Shown here: piece after piece, positions 8,035 through 15,778 of the stretch
How positions within the stretch are numbered: the stretch's first letter is position 1
How the letters are laid out: the number at the start of each line of letters is the position of its first letter
NCBI GenBank assembly: GCA_910578655.1
Contig: CAJTQE010000022.1
Span: forward strand, 683-23,728
DNA from: an uncultured Christensenella sp.
GTDB taxonomy: Bacteria > Bacillota > Clostridia > Christensenellales > Borkfalkiaceae
Direction of reading: 5' to 3'
Length of the DNA: 23,046 bases
Position numbers and translations under genes: made by a program
Notes under the pieces: generated by a model
What the model was told of the DNA's origin: nothing
Databases searched by the model: none
The model's input: the letters and a program-made list of their open reading frames with translations, nothing else

Positions 8035-9410
8035 CTGAATGTCTCCTCCTGTTTATACGACGGCGAAAGGACGTAAACGGTAAGGGATATTATCGAGGTA
8101 ATCACGAAAATAACCAGGCTTATCGCCGCGCCTATCGAATAGTAGTTATTGTCTATGGACATATTGTAAAGCCAGTTAATAAGCAAATCGGTATCGCTTG
8201 CAAGGAAGTATCCGTCGGCGTAAAGACCGCCGCGCAGGAAGTAGAAAATTCCGAAGTTGTTGAAGTTTCCTATAAACTGCGAAATGAGAACGGGCGTAGT
8301 GGCAAACAGCACGTACGGCAGCGTTATTTTAATAAACTGTTTCCACGCGCTTGCGCCGTCCACGCGCGCCGCCTCGTAAAGGTCGTTGTTTACATTGGAA
8401 AGTATTCCCGTCGCAAGCAGCATCGTCGACGGTATGCTTATCCAGGCGTTGACCGCAAGCCCGATAAAGCGCGCGCTCCACTTTGCGTCCAGTCCCAAAA
8501 ATCCGACCGCCTCACCGCCGCCCTGCTGAATGTAGTAGTTAATAGGTCCGCCGTACGAGAACATAAATTTAAAGCCGAGCAAGGTTATAAAGCCGGGTAT
8601 GGCGTAAGCGAGTATGGGAAACGCGCGCCAAATCGCCTTGCCCTTTACGCACTTTTTATTCAGCAGCAGCGCAAGCCCCAGTCCGGCAAAATAGTTCAGC
8701 GCGGTTGCAAGCACCGCCCAAAGCATATTCCAGCCGAAAATCTTGAAGAACGTCGGCGCAAACTGTCCCAGCGAAAGAATTTTGCCGAAGTTTGCAAAGC
8801 CAACCCAGTCGACGAGCGCCGGCGGTACTATGTCTCCGCCGTAGTTGGTAAACGCGATAAGTATCATAAACACAATCGGCAGAATACTGAATACGCACAC
8901 GCCTATCACGGGCAGAGCCAGCGCGGTCTTGTGGAAAGATTTGTCGAGCAGCGCCGCGGCCTCCTGCTTGAAATCCGCAGGCTTTTTAAGCGTATCTATC
9001 GCGCACTGAGTGCGGTAAACGTCCTTGACGTTTGAAACGTAAATCGCCGCGTACAGCATTATAATCATTATGGCAAGTATGCCCATTATCAGCCGCACGA
9101 CCGAATTATCGCCCTCGACTCCGTACCAGGCGTTGCCCTCGCGCGTGCCGAGCGTGAAGAACCCGAACAGGTCGGTCGCGCCCGTGAGTACGAAGTATAC
9201 TATAAACGCGATCTGTATAAACGCGAACATTGCACCCTTGACCCACTGTTTGTATAGAAGCTGACCCAGCCCCATCACGAGCATTGACGCCGTAACCTTG
9301 CCGTTGCCCTGCGTAAGAATTTCCTTTGCGCCGGCAAGCCTTTTTGAAATGTTTCCCGGTACTGCCCTGATTTTGTCGGGCAAAGCCTTGATTTTTTTAA
9401 CTATTTTCAC
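8031..9410 (-). CDS. MalF-like maltodextrin ABC transporter permease
   Basis: Larger permease subunit, 459 aa. The EAA loop is EAARVDGASAWKQFIKITLP in the second half, followed by the final helices. The first ~150 residues are an extra N-terminal region with a basic amphipathic start, two or three membrane segments and a soluble linker. This is longer than most Gram-positive MalF proteins (about 290-430 aa). I chose the GTG at 9410, not the TTG at 9416. The AGGAGGT ribosome site ends right at that TTG, leaving no room for it, while GTG has a 6-nt spacing. That ribosome site overlaps the stop codon of the upstream solute-binding gene, so expression is coupled. Confidence 0.92.
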   Translation of the reverse strand: MKIVKKIKALPDKIRAVPGNISKRLAGAKEILTQGNGKVTASMLVMGLGQLLYKQWVKGAMFAFIQIAFIVYFVLTGATDLFGFFTLGTREGNAWYGVEGDNSVVRLIMGILAIMIIMLYAAIYVSNVKDVYRTQCAIDTLKKPADFKQEAAALLDKSFHKTALALPVIGVCVFSILPIVFMILIAFTNYGGDIVPPALVDWVGFANFGKILSLGQFAPTFFKIFGWNMLWAVLATALNYFAGLGLALLLNKKCVKGKAIWRAFPILAYAIPGFITLLGFKFMFSYGGPINYYIQQGGGEAVGFLGLDAKWSARFIGLAVNAWISIPSTMLLATGILSNVNNDLYEAARVDGASAWKQFIKITLPYVLFATTPVLISQFIGNFNNFGIFYFLRGGLYADGYFLASDTDLLINWLYNMSIDNNYYSIGAAISLVIFVITSIISLTVYVLSPSYKQEETFR

Positions 9411-9421
9411 AATCAAACCTC

Positions 9422-10858
9422 CTAAGAACCGCCCAGAGTGTGGATAGCGTCGTAAATCTGTTTGTCAACGTTGGCAATCCCCTCTTTAAGCTTTTCCGCA
9501 CCGGCATATACGTTTTTGTTGTCCAGCATATCCTTCGCGATAGTTGCGCAGTAAGTCTGCAACGGCGTCCATACCTGCGCCAGAGCGCGGACGCTGGGCA
9601 TAACGTAAATACTGCCCTTGTCGAGATTTTCCTTAATGGTTTCGTTAAGTCCGCCAAGCGCCTCCGCCAAATCGCTGCGCGCCGGCGAAATTCCGAGAAG
9701 CTCCGCCCTGCGGTTTATCATATTGTAAGACGTTGCGAAATTGACGAACGCGAGCGCGGCGTTAGGCGCCTTGGTGTACGAACTGATTGCGTAGCCGTTA
9801 ACACCGCCCATTGCAGTCATATCCTTAAAGCCCTGACTTTCATCCTCTAAATCTCCGCTTACGGGGAGGGCGGGAACATCGGTCATAATCAGATTATCCC
9901 GCGCATATTGCTCGGTGTAGCCGGCGTTTACCATTTCCTTTATAAACAGAGTGTACACGTCCGGCGTCGTCATAGTAGCAAAGTAAGTGCCCTGCGCCAT
10001 GCGCGAATACGAGTTACGGGTTATCGTGTCCTCGGTACATTCGAAGTTCATAACCGAGGCGAGCTGACGGATAATTCTTCCGCCCATCCAGCCGTCGTTT
10101 TTGGAAAAGCCTATGTCGGAAACGTCCTTTCCGTCCTCTCCGCCGAATACGTAACCGCCGTACGATAGAAAGTATCCCGAGGCGAAGTATCCGTCGTTCA
10201 GCGACTTCATATATCCGTATCTTGCGCCGTTGCTGTCCGTTCGTATCTGCTGCGAAAAGCGGTACATATCCGTCCAGTTTTCTATTATGTCGGGAACGCC
10301 GTTTTTATCGTCATCCCATTCCGTTTCCCAGTTTTCGGGAAGCAAATCTTTTCTGTAAAACAGCAGCGGCTGCTGAATATTCACGGGTACGCCGAAAGTG
10401 AACTCCTGTCCGCCGGCTTTCGCGCGATACGCCGCCCACGCCCTTTCGCCGACTTTGTCTGCACATTCAAGCTGTTCAACCGGCAACGGCAGAATGTGCT
10501 TGCCGTCGACGTATTTCATAAGCGCGTCGTTCGCCTGATACAGCACGTCGGGCCCGTAACCGTATGGACCGCCCTTTTCCAAATCGGTGTACTGGTCCAT
10601 ATTGGCGTCAACCGCCTTGATTCCGTATTCCGCGTACTTTTCGTTGAACGCGTTGAGCAGCTCTTCCAGATATCCCTGCTCCTTCGCCGTATCGTTTTCA
10701 AGAATACGCAGAGTTACGTTCCGCTCGATTTCGCCCGTGAATTTTTCGTTCCCGTCCGCGTCCAGTCCGGCGGCAATAAGTCCCAGCGTGCCCATAACGA
10801 TAATTACCGCAAGTATAATTGCTATATGCGCGATAAGTGCGGGCAGCGTTTTTCTCAT
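9422..10858 (-). CDS. Extracellular maltodextrin-binding protein (MalE-like), no lipobox
   Basis: Captures the sugar outside the cell and delivers it to the permease pair. The 478-aa product begins with a short basic stretch and a hydrophobic segment (about 8-30, IAHIAIILAVIIVMGTLGLI). The mature part has the SBP family-1 look: VTLRILENDTAKEQGYLEELLNAFN, then GPDVLYQANDALMKYVDG, GVPVNIQQPLLFYRKDLLP, and a late NAALAFVNFATSYNMINRRAELLGISPARSDL. Gram-positive members are normally lipoproteins, but there is no cysteine after the hydrophobic segment here. It is therefore either anchored by an uncleaved signal helix or released. An insert with DDDKNGVPD resembles a calcium loop. The ribosome site AAGGAGGA fits ATG 10858. 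Confidence 0.9.
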   Translation of the reverse strand: MRKTLPALIAHIAIILAVIIVMGTLGLIAAGLDADGNEKFTGEIERNVTLRILENDTAKEQGYLEELLNAFNEKYAEYGIKAVDANMDQYTDLEKGGPYGYGPDVLYQANDALMKYVDGKHILPLPVEQLECADKVGERAWAAYRAKAGGQEFTFGVPVNIQQPLLFYRKDLLPENWETEWDDDKNGVPDIIENWTDMYRFSQQIRTDSNGARYGYMKSLNDGYFASGYFLSYGGYVFGGEDGKDVSDIGFSKNDGWMGGRIIRQLASVMNFECTEDTITRNSYSRMAQGTYFATMTTPDVYTLFIKEMVNAGYTEQYARDNLIMTDVPALPVSGDLEDESQGFKDMTAMGGVNGYAISSYTKAPNAALAFVNFATSYNMINRRAELLGISPARSDLAEALGGLNETIKENLDKGSIYVMPSVRALAQVWTPLQTYCATIAKDMLDNKNVYAGAEKLKEGIANVDKQIYDAIHTLGGS

Positions 10859-10873
10859 ATAATCCTCCTTGTG

Positions 10874-10897
10874 TATGCGTTTGCCTGCAAACGCATA
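10874..10897 (-). repeat. Inverted repeat upstream of the malE-like ribosome site
   Basis: Perfect 11-nt arms (TATGCGTTTGC and its complement) around CT. In the minus-strand mRNA it would form a 10-bp stem with a CAGG loop between the GH13 stop and the malE ribosome site. No T-run follows, so simple termination is unlikely. It may set the ratio of binding protein to the upstream gene by stabilising the downstream RNA, or act as an operator. Confidence 0.55.
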
Positions 10898-10914
10898 TGG
10901 GTACCCCTATCGAA

Positions 10915-12483
10915 TTATTTTATTTCGAAGCCGTCTTTGTCTGCCGTAAGCACTCGGCTTCCGCGTTCTATTATCAGTTTTCCCCCGCGGCTGTAAATCA
11001 CCGCTTCACGGGTAAAGTCCCGTTTGATTGCCGACAGTTTTTTTATAAGCGATTTAACGGGGTTATCGCGCCCCTCCTCCGCCCAGTCGAAGGTTCTGCG
11101 GCAGTCGGGGTCGTATCCGCCCTCCATGGCGTTCTCGGTGCCGTAGTACACGCACGGCGCGCCGCGAAAGAAAAAGGTTACGCAAAGCGCGCTCATAAGT
11201 CTGTTTACGTCCCCGCCGACACGCGTCAGAAACCTATGCGTGTCGTGGCTGTCCAAAAGGTTGAGCATCATATCGTTTACGGTATCGGTGTTGCGCATAA
11301 GTATTTCGTTCAGCTTGTGCGCAAGCTCTTCCGCCGTAAGCTTACCGAATGCGTAGAAGTCGAGGCAAGCCTTTGTGAAAGCGTAATTCATAATCGAATC
11401 GAACTGGTCTCCGTGCAGATACGGGTTTGCGTCGTGCCAGTTTTCGCCTATCAGCACGCAGTCGGTTTTTTCTTGCTTTACCGCCTTTCTGAATTCACGC
11501 CAGAACTCGTGCGAAATCTCGTCCGAAACGTCCAGCCGCCAGCCGTCTATATCGAACTCGCGTATCCAGTATGTCGCAATGCCTTTGAGATATTCGCGCA
11601 CCTCCGCATTCGAAGTGTTGAATTTCGGCATATACCTGCACGCGGCAAAGCATTCGTAGTCCAGCGGATTGTCGCCGTTTATTATAAACCAGTCTGCGTA
11701 CTTCGATTTTCGCCCCTTTTCGCGCACGTCCGCAAACTGCGCAAGCCTGTCGCTGCAATGGTTGAAAACCGCGTCCAGCACAACTCGCATACCCAGCGAA
11801 TGGGCCCTGTCTATCAACCGTTTAAGGTCGTTTTTGTCGCCGAAGTTTTTATCTATTTCGTAGTAATCGCTTATGTCGTATTTGTGATTGGAAACCGAGC
11901 TGAATACCGGCGTAAGATAAATCGCGTTGACGCCGAGGCTGCGTATATATTCCAGCTTGGCCGTTATTCCGGCTATATCTCCGCCCGCAAAGCTTTTGGG
12001 CGTGGGTCTGTCGCCCCATTTCAGGTTGATATAGCCCGTGTCCTTTTTCTTTCCGATATTGAACCTGTCTACGAAAATCTGATAGAACACCGCCTGCCGC
12101 ATCCACTCCACGCACGGCATTACGTCGCAGCCGTTTACGTAGGCGTACTGAAAACAGTTGTAATAGTTCATATCGAAATCGTATTCGTCGGTCAGGCCGT
12201 CCTCGGAAAAATATTTTATCTTTCCGTTGCGCTCTATTTTGAAAAGATAGACCAGCCGCCTGTCGTAAAGCTTTATTGTCGCCGAATACCAGACAAACAG
12301 TCCGTCCTCGCACTCACGCTGCGCCTCCGCGCTTCGACGTACGGTTGCAAAATCATACTTTCCGCCGTACAGGACAGTGACCTTATCGGGCAACTCGTCC
12401 TTGTAAACCGCAAGCCTCAGGCGTACGGTGTTTTCGTCCAGAGCAAAACAGTATTTTGATTCGGGGCAGTGGGTCAAATTCAT
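10915..12483 (-). CDS. GH13 alpha-glucosidase-type enzyme (neopullulanase/cyclomaltodextrinase group)
   Basis: Hydrolyses imported maltodextrins or cyclodextrins in the cytoplasm; there is no signal peptide. The 522-aa protein has an N-terminal beta domain (about 1-120, CBM34-like) and then a GH13 barrel starting at WMRQAVFYQIFVDRF. Conserved regions are DAVFNH (237-242), GWRLDVSDE with nucleophile D318, GENWHD with acid/base E347, and DSHDTHR with stabiliser D414. An aspartate/histidine pair at NHKYDISDYYEID completes the site. These match subfamily 20-type neopullulanases; alpha-glucosidase is an alternative. It is the first gene of the minus-strand operon, 56 nt before the binding-protein gene, and its start faces the divergent LacI-type gene 52 nt away. 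The leader has an AGAGG ribosome site. I see no strong promoter for it. Confidence 0.92.
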   Translation of the reverse strand: MNLTHCPESKYCFALDENTVRLRLAVYKDELPDKVTVLYGGKYDFATVRRSAEAQRECEDGLFVWYSATIKLYDRRLVYLFKIERNGKIKYFSEDGLTDEYDFDMNYYNCFQYAYVNGCDVMPCVEWMRQAVFYQIFVDRFNIGKKKDTGYINLKWGDRPTPKSFAGGDIAGITAKLEYIRSLGVNAIYLTPVFSSVSNHKYDISDYYEIDKNFGDKNDLKRLIDRAHSLGMRVVLDAVFNHCSDRLAQFADVREKGRKSKYADWFIINGDNPLDYECFAACRYMPKFNTSNAEVREYLKGIATYWIREFDIDGWRLDVSDEISHEFWREFRKAVKQEKTDCVLIGENWHDANPYLHGDQFDSIMNYAFTKACLDFYAFGKLTAEELAHKLNEILMRNTDTVNDMMLNLLDSHDTHRFLTRVGGDVNRLMSALCVTFFFRGAPCVYYGTENAMEGGYDPDCRRTFDWAEEGRDNPVKSLIKKLSAIKRDFTREAVIYSRGGKLIIERGSRVLTADKDGFEIK

Positions 12484-12499
12484 AAAAGCCTCTTTTATA

Positions 12500-12528
12500 T
12501 TGACATTAAAGCAATATTTTGGTATAAT
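12500..12528 (+). promoter_or_regulatory. Consensus promoter of the LacI-family gene, apparently leaderless
   Basis: -35 TTGACA (12500-12505), exactly 17 nt, -10 TATAAT (12523-12528). The ATG starts at 12536, eight bases after the -10, so the mRNA would begin at or next to the start codon. The 52-bp gap to the divergent GH13 gene holds the whole promoter, with a weak inverted repeat ATATTG/CAATAT (9-nt gap) overlapping the -35. Confidence 0.8.
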
Positions 12529-12535
12529 TATCTAT

Positions 12536-13315
12536 ATGGTTAAGAGAGTTACTATCCACGACATCGCAAGGGAAGCGGGCGTTTCCGCCGCAACCGTGTC
12601 CTACGTAATCAACAATACGCAGGGACAGTCGATAAGCGAGGATACGAAAAACAAGATATGGCACGTCATTAATATGTTCAATTACAAGCCGAACGTATTT
12701 GCGAAAAACCTGCGTTCCTCGGGGCGCAAGCTCGTTGCGGTATGCACCGAAACCGACGGTTACACCGACAAGGCGGAGCTTGTGGACGTTCTCGAAGGTC
12801 TTTCCAAAAGCTTTAACGACAACTTCGACCTCGTATTCGTCGCGCCCCCGTTCGGAAGAATTACAAACGCAGACGCGATAATCGCGTACAACGTATCTCG
12901 CGAAACCTTCTACTCGATAGGCAACGCCAACTACATACCGCTGATAGCCGTCAACTGCTGCGTAGAGGACAAGCTGTTTTTCCAGATTACGCCCGACTTT
13001 GAAAAGCTCAGGCGCATGGCGGACAGCCGTTTTTCCTCGGATTACGCTTTCGTCTGCCCCGAACCGCACGACTCCGTTTTGAAAAGCAGGATAACGCAGG
13101 CATTCGAAAACGCAGTATTCGTCAACGACGATTTCGGGAAAGTGACCGCAAGCAACGTGTTCACCGTCAGCGGAGTCGTAGCCGAGCGTTTCAAGCGCCG
13201 CGGCGTCAACCTTTATTACGAGAATATCTATCTTCCCCTATGCAGACAAACCGCCGACTGCGTAACCAAGGCTTTAAGCCGCGAACCGTTCGACGTGCAC
13301 GTATTTACCGTTTAA
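12536..13315 (+). CDS. LacI-family transcriptional regulator with shortened effector domain
   Basis: Likely repressor of the maltodextrin genes. The N-terminus has the classic LacI headpiece: VTIHDIAREAGVSAATVSYVINN, then a hinge with FNYKPNVFAKNLRSSGRKLVAV. The protein is only 259 aa, against about 330-340 for the family. The effector-binding periplasmic-protein-like fold after the hinge has clear first strands but lacks the usual late motifs (for example the D-N and S-rich C-terminal region). It may bind a different signal or none. The gene is divergent from the GH13/transport operon, and a terminator separates it from the convergent lipoprotein gene. The ATG is preceded by promoter elements rather than a ribosome site. 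Confidence 0.88.
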   Translation: MVKRVTIHDIAREAGVSAATVSYVINNTQGQSISEDTKNKIWHVINMFNYKPNVFAKNLRSSGRKLVAVCTETDGYTDKAELVDVLEGLSKSFNDNFDLVFVAPPFGRITNADAIIAYNVSRETFYSIGNANYIPLIAVNCCVEDKLFFQITPDFEKLRRMADSRFSSDYAFVCPEPHDSVLKSRITQAFENAVFVNDDFGKVTASNVFTVSGVVAERFKRRGVNLYYENIYLPLCRQTADCVTKALSREPFDVHVFTV

Positions 13316-13320
13316 AATAA

Positions 13321-13354
13321 GGCGGGCGTTTCTTCAAAAACGCCCGCCTGTTTT
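13321..13354. terminator. Bidirectional terminator between regulator and lipoprotein genes
   Basis: GGCGGGCGTTT (13321-13331) pairs with AAACGCCCGCC (13338-13348). Plus side runs into TGTTTTATT, minus side into TTATTTTA, so it ends both convergent genes. Confidence 0.9.
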
Positions 13355-13355
13355 A

Positions 13356-15206
13356 TTACGCGTTCGTTACAGCGTAAAAATCTACTGTTTCGTTTTCAAT
13401 ATTATACACTACTTTGTAAGAGCCTGCAACCGAACAGGTGATATTATTACCGTTCTCCGCTTTAATAAATTTAGCGTTTGCGTCGCCGCTCGTGCCAAGC
13501 GAGGTTATATCGATAAACATGCCGTTAGCCGTAGTACCCTTTGCAAATCTGTCAAGCCCGAACTCTACTTTTTTGCCTGCCTCGACCGTCAGCACGAATT
13601 CGTAAGCGGTCTTCGCCTCGTTAAGAGTAAACTTGTATTGTGCGCTCATTCCGTGCGACCAGCTATTTATGTTCGCGCCCTTGATAAATATATCGTAAAC
13701 GTCGGCGGGGTCGGCCTCAACGTGTTCTACGATAGTCATCATCTTCGAATAGCTGTCAAAGGTTATGTCGTAGTTGCCCGCTTTAAGCACCTTGATATTG
13801 TTGTTGCCGTCGCCCACTGCCGAGAAGCCTTCGCCTGCGCCGAACAGATAGGTGTAGTTATAGCTTCCAAGTCCGTTATAGCCTTCCGTGCCCCATTCTC
13901 CGCGGTCGGTAGAGCCTTCCTTGAACGCCTGAATTATAATCTGCGAATCCGCCTTCATAGCGACGTTCTTTATTTCAAATATGCCGGAGCCGGCTACCGT
14001 CTCGGTTAGCTTGAAACGGGAGTTAAAGCAGTAACCGCTCCAATCTTTTACGCCCTCGGCAAACGTGCCGTCGATATAGTAGTCCGTGGGGACGGGAGTT
14101 TCAGTCGCGTCGAACGCAACGGACAGCACCTTCGTAGCTTCGGTATAAGTAAAGGTGTATGTGCCGCTTGCCTTTGCGGTCATGTTGTTATCGGTGCCAC
14201 CGACGAACGCTTTGCTCGCCTCGTCAAGGTTTCCGGCTTTTATGTAATCCGTGCCGACGCCTACTTCCGTACCAACCGTTACCTGAGAGGTGAACAAAAA
14301 GTCGTCGTCCTTTTGAAGGTATACCGCAAGCGTGTAAACGCCGTCCTTTTTAGTCATTTGGGTCGAGGCGTTGTACATATCCTTCCAGTTGGTTATTTTT
14401 TTGCCCTTTATATAGAAATCGGTAACGGTTTTAACGTCCTCTACGTCGCTGTTTCTCACCCAGCTTATTTTGTCAAGCGGATTGATATTGAACGCCTCTT
14501 TGTTGGCTTCGGTATAGCTCGGGTTGTCGGTTTCATAAGTGTCGTCGTCGGGGTGCGTGGTAAGCGTAAACGTGTAATTGCCCGAATACTCGCACTTAAT
14601 ATCGTGACGGTATGAAGAATTGTCGCCTATCGTGGCGGTGCCGCTGAACGCGGTCGTTCCGTTCGCAAGCTTTAAAGTATCCAGATAGCCCGCTCCGCGC
14701 TGGTTCTGCCAGTCGCCTGTGCCCGTAATTTCAAACTGGAATTTATCGCCCTCGTACAAGTCAACCGTATATTTATACTCGTTCTTGCCTTCGGTCTTCG
14801 TCATTTTGTGCTGCTCGCCGGTGTTCTTGCCCCAGTTGCTCGCCATAAGCACGGGTCCCTTTCCGCTGCCGGCGATATAGAATGTTCTCTTATCCTCGCT
14901 CTGCGTTGCGGAAGCAAACTGCGCAAACGCCGATTTGTTTTCCGTAATCGGCTCGTCGAAATCGAATTTATGCGTAAAGCCGGGCGTTGCGTACCAGTCT
15001 ACGAAAGTAAAACCCTCCTTCGTAGGCTGCCATTTTACCGCTTTTTCTCCCTCTTTTACGGTTTCCGTTTTAAGCTCCGTCGTACCGTCCATATAAGTAA
15101 CGGTATACGTCACTTCTTCGTCGCCGCAAGCCGCCAACATCGCAACCGACGTCGCGCAAACCGCGGTGGCAACTATAAGCCCTGCCCATTTAGTAGCCTT
15201 TTTCAT
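13356..15206 (-). CDS. Surface lipoprotein with repeated starch-binding-like domains
   Basis: A 616-aa exported lipoprotein: basic start, hydrophobic stretch and lipobox LAAC with C27. Residues about 32-98 form an InlB/Flg_new-type B-repeat (VTYMDGTTELKTETVKEG, FVDWYATPGF). The rest consists of about four beta-sandwich modules, each opening with a strand like FYIAGSGKG, DFYIKGKKITNW, DYYIDGTFAEGVKDW or DIFIKGANINSW and closing with YTFTxT, YDITFDS or YKVVYNIEN. The architecture resembles SusE/F and related carbohydrate-binding proteins. That the ligand is starch is inferred from the neighbouring importer, GH13 enzyme and LacI regulator. The ATG at 15206 has an AGAGGTG site. Transcription starts at a strong promoter about 55 nt upstream, with an overlapping operator candidate. 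Confidence 0.8.
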   Translation of the reverse strand: MKKATKWAGLIVATAVCATSVAMLAACGDEEVTYTVTYMDGTTELKTETVKEGEKAVKWQPTKEGFTFVDWYATPGFTHKFDFDEPITENKSAFAQFASATQSEDKRTFYIAGSGKGPVLMASNWGKNTGEQHKMTKTEGKNEYKYTVDLYEGDKFQFEITGTGDWQNQRGAGYLDTLKLANGTTAFSGTATIGDNSSYRHDIKCEYSGNYTFTLTTHPDDDTYETDNPSYTEANKEAFNINPLDKISWVRNSDVEDVKTVTDFYIKGKKITNWKDMYNASTQMTKKDGVYTLAVYLQKDDDFLFTSQVTVGTEVGVGTDYIKAGNLDEASKAFVGGTDNNMTAKASGTYTFTYTEATKVLSVAFDATETPVPTDYYIDGTFAEGVKDWSGYCFNSRFKLTETVAGSGIFEIKNVAMKADSQIIIQAFKEGSTDRGEWGTEGYNGLGSYNYTYLFGAGEGFSAVGDGNNNIKVLKAGNYDITFDSYSKMMTIVEHVEADPADVYDIFIKGANINSWSHGMSAQYKFTLNEAKTAYEFVLTVEAGKKVEFGLDRFAKGTTANGMFIDITSLGTSGDANAKFIKAENGNNITCSVAGSYKVVYNIENETVDFYAVTNA

Positions 15207-15238
15207 TTTTCACCTCTGATTTTTTTTACGGTTTTTGG

Positions 15239-15260
15239 TTTACTTAACCGATTAAGTAAA
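15239..15260. promoter_or_regulatory. LacI-type operator candidate
   Basis: A 22-bp near-perfect palindrome: arms TTTACTTAA and TTAAGTAAA around CCGA, with CG at the exact centre as in LacI-family operators. It covers the last base of the -10 and the expected start site of the lipoprotein promoter, where a bound repressor would block transcription. The nearby LacI-type gene is the obvious candidate protein. I found no second copy in the GH13/lacI gap. Confidence 0.65.
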
Positions 15261-15288
15261 TTATAGTACTCAGATTGCGTTTTGTCAA
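15260..15288 (-). promoter_or_regulatory. Consensus promoter of the lipoprotein gene
   Basis: Minus strand: -35 TTGACA (15288-15283), 17-nt spacer, -10 TATAAT (15265-15260). The start would be near 15253, inside the palindrome at 15239-15260. Confidence 0.9.
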
Positions 15289-15490
15289 TACTTTTTTTAA
15301 AATTTTTCAAAAAATGTTTCGTTTTCTCATTTTTTCATTTTTGCGGCAGCGTCGGCGCGCAACGGCGAAAATTACATTTTTTAACAAAATTAAAAATATT
15401 AACAAAATTTAACACAAATTCATAGACTTAATAGGTCGAATATGTTATTCGGCAACAAATTCACAATTTTTAAAATAGTTTGAAATGTTA
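15289..15490. other. AT-rich intergenic region without recognised gene
   Basis: About 200 bp rich in A/T tracts, lying between two divergent promoters (lipoprotein leftward, 36-aa gene rightward). The only structure I see is CGAATA-TGT-TATTCG, a short inverted repeat near 15437-15451. A/T tracts upstream of both -35 boxes could act as UP elements; this is a guess. Confidence 0.4.
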
Positions 15491-15519
15491 TTGACTTACA
15501 AATTAACATTTGATATACT
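15491..15519 (+). promoter_or_regulatory. Promoter of the 36-aa gene
   Basis: -35 TTGACT (15491-15496), 17-nt spacer, -10 TATACT (15514-15519). The leader of about 47 nt contains TCGGG-AAGGGGA-CCCGA, a short hairpin (about 15530-15546), and then AAAGGAGAG before the ATG. Confidence 0.75.
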
Positions 15520-15572
15520 GCTTTAACGCTCGGGAAGGGGACCCGACAGTAACAGTGAAAAAGGAGAGAAAT

Positions 15573-15683
15573 ATGTTATTTGATTTTGACGAATTTAATA
15601 AACGCGACAAAAAAGATACGAATGAACGCAATGAAGATTTTTTGACTTTATTTATATACTCGCAGTCTTTAAATCAATTTTAA
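15573..15683 (+). CDS. Small protein of 36 aa, unknown function
   Basis: A 37-codon frame with its own full expression signals: promoter at 15491, ribosome site AAAGGAGAG spaced 6-7 nt from ATG, and a perfect terminator starting 4 nt after the stop. The product begins MLFDFDEFNKRDKKDTNE and ends LTLFIYSQSLNQF. It is strongly charged in its first two thirds, with a short hydrophobic stretch near the end, and has no signal peptide or cysteine. I do not recognise it. A small regulatory protein, or the peptide of a regulatory RNA, is possible. The complete signals make it more credible than an average short ORF. Confidence 0.65.
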   Translation: MLFDFDEFNKRDKKDTNERNEDFLTLFIYSQSLNQF

Positions 15684-15686
15684 CCC

Positions 15687-15721
15687 GAGAGGGGTAAGCG
15701 GCAGCTTACCCCTCTCTTTTT
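15687..15721 (+). terminator. Strong intrinsic terminator of the 36-aa gene
   Basis: A perfect 13-bp stem, GAGAGGGGTAAGC (15687-15699) with the arm at 15704-15716, loop GGCA, followed by TTTTT. It is the clearest single terminator in the window. Confidence 0.92.
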
Positions 15722-15739
15722 ATTTATCTATAATGTCCG

Positions 15740-15760
15740 CGTCCGCAGGACGTTGTTTTT
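15740..15760 (+). terminator. Weak second terminator
   Basis: CGTCC-GCA-GGACG followed by TTGTTTTT. Only a 5-bp stem; possibly a back-up behind the terminator at 15687. Confidence 0.35.
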
Positions 15761-15778
15761 ATGCCGAAACGCTTTCTT

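Noticed and set aside
8022..9035. 337-codon plus-strand frame over the malF-like gene
   Set aside because: Antisense shadow, very rich in Arg, Lys and Tyr; the minus strand has the EAA loop and membrane helices.
10837..12459. 540-codon plus-strand frame over the GH13 gene
   Set aside because: Antisense shadow of a gene with all catalytic GH13 motifs.
12506..13069. Minus-strand frame within the LacI-type gene
   Set aside because: Antisense shadow; no ribosome site or domain.
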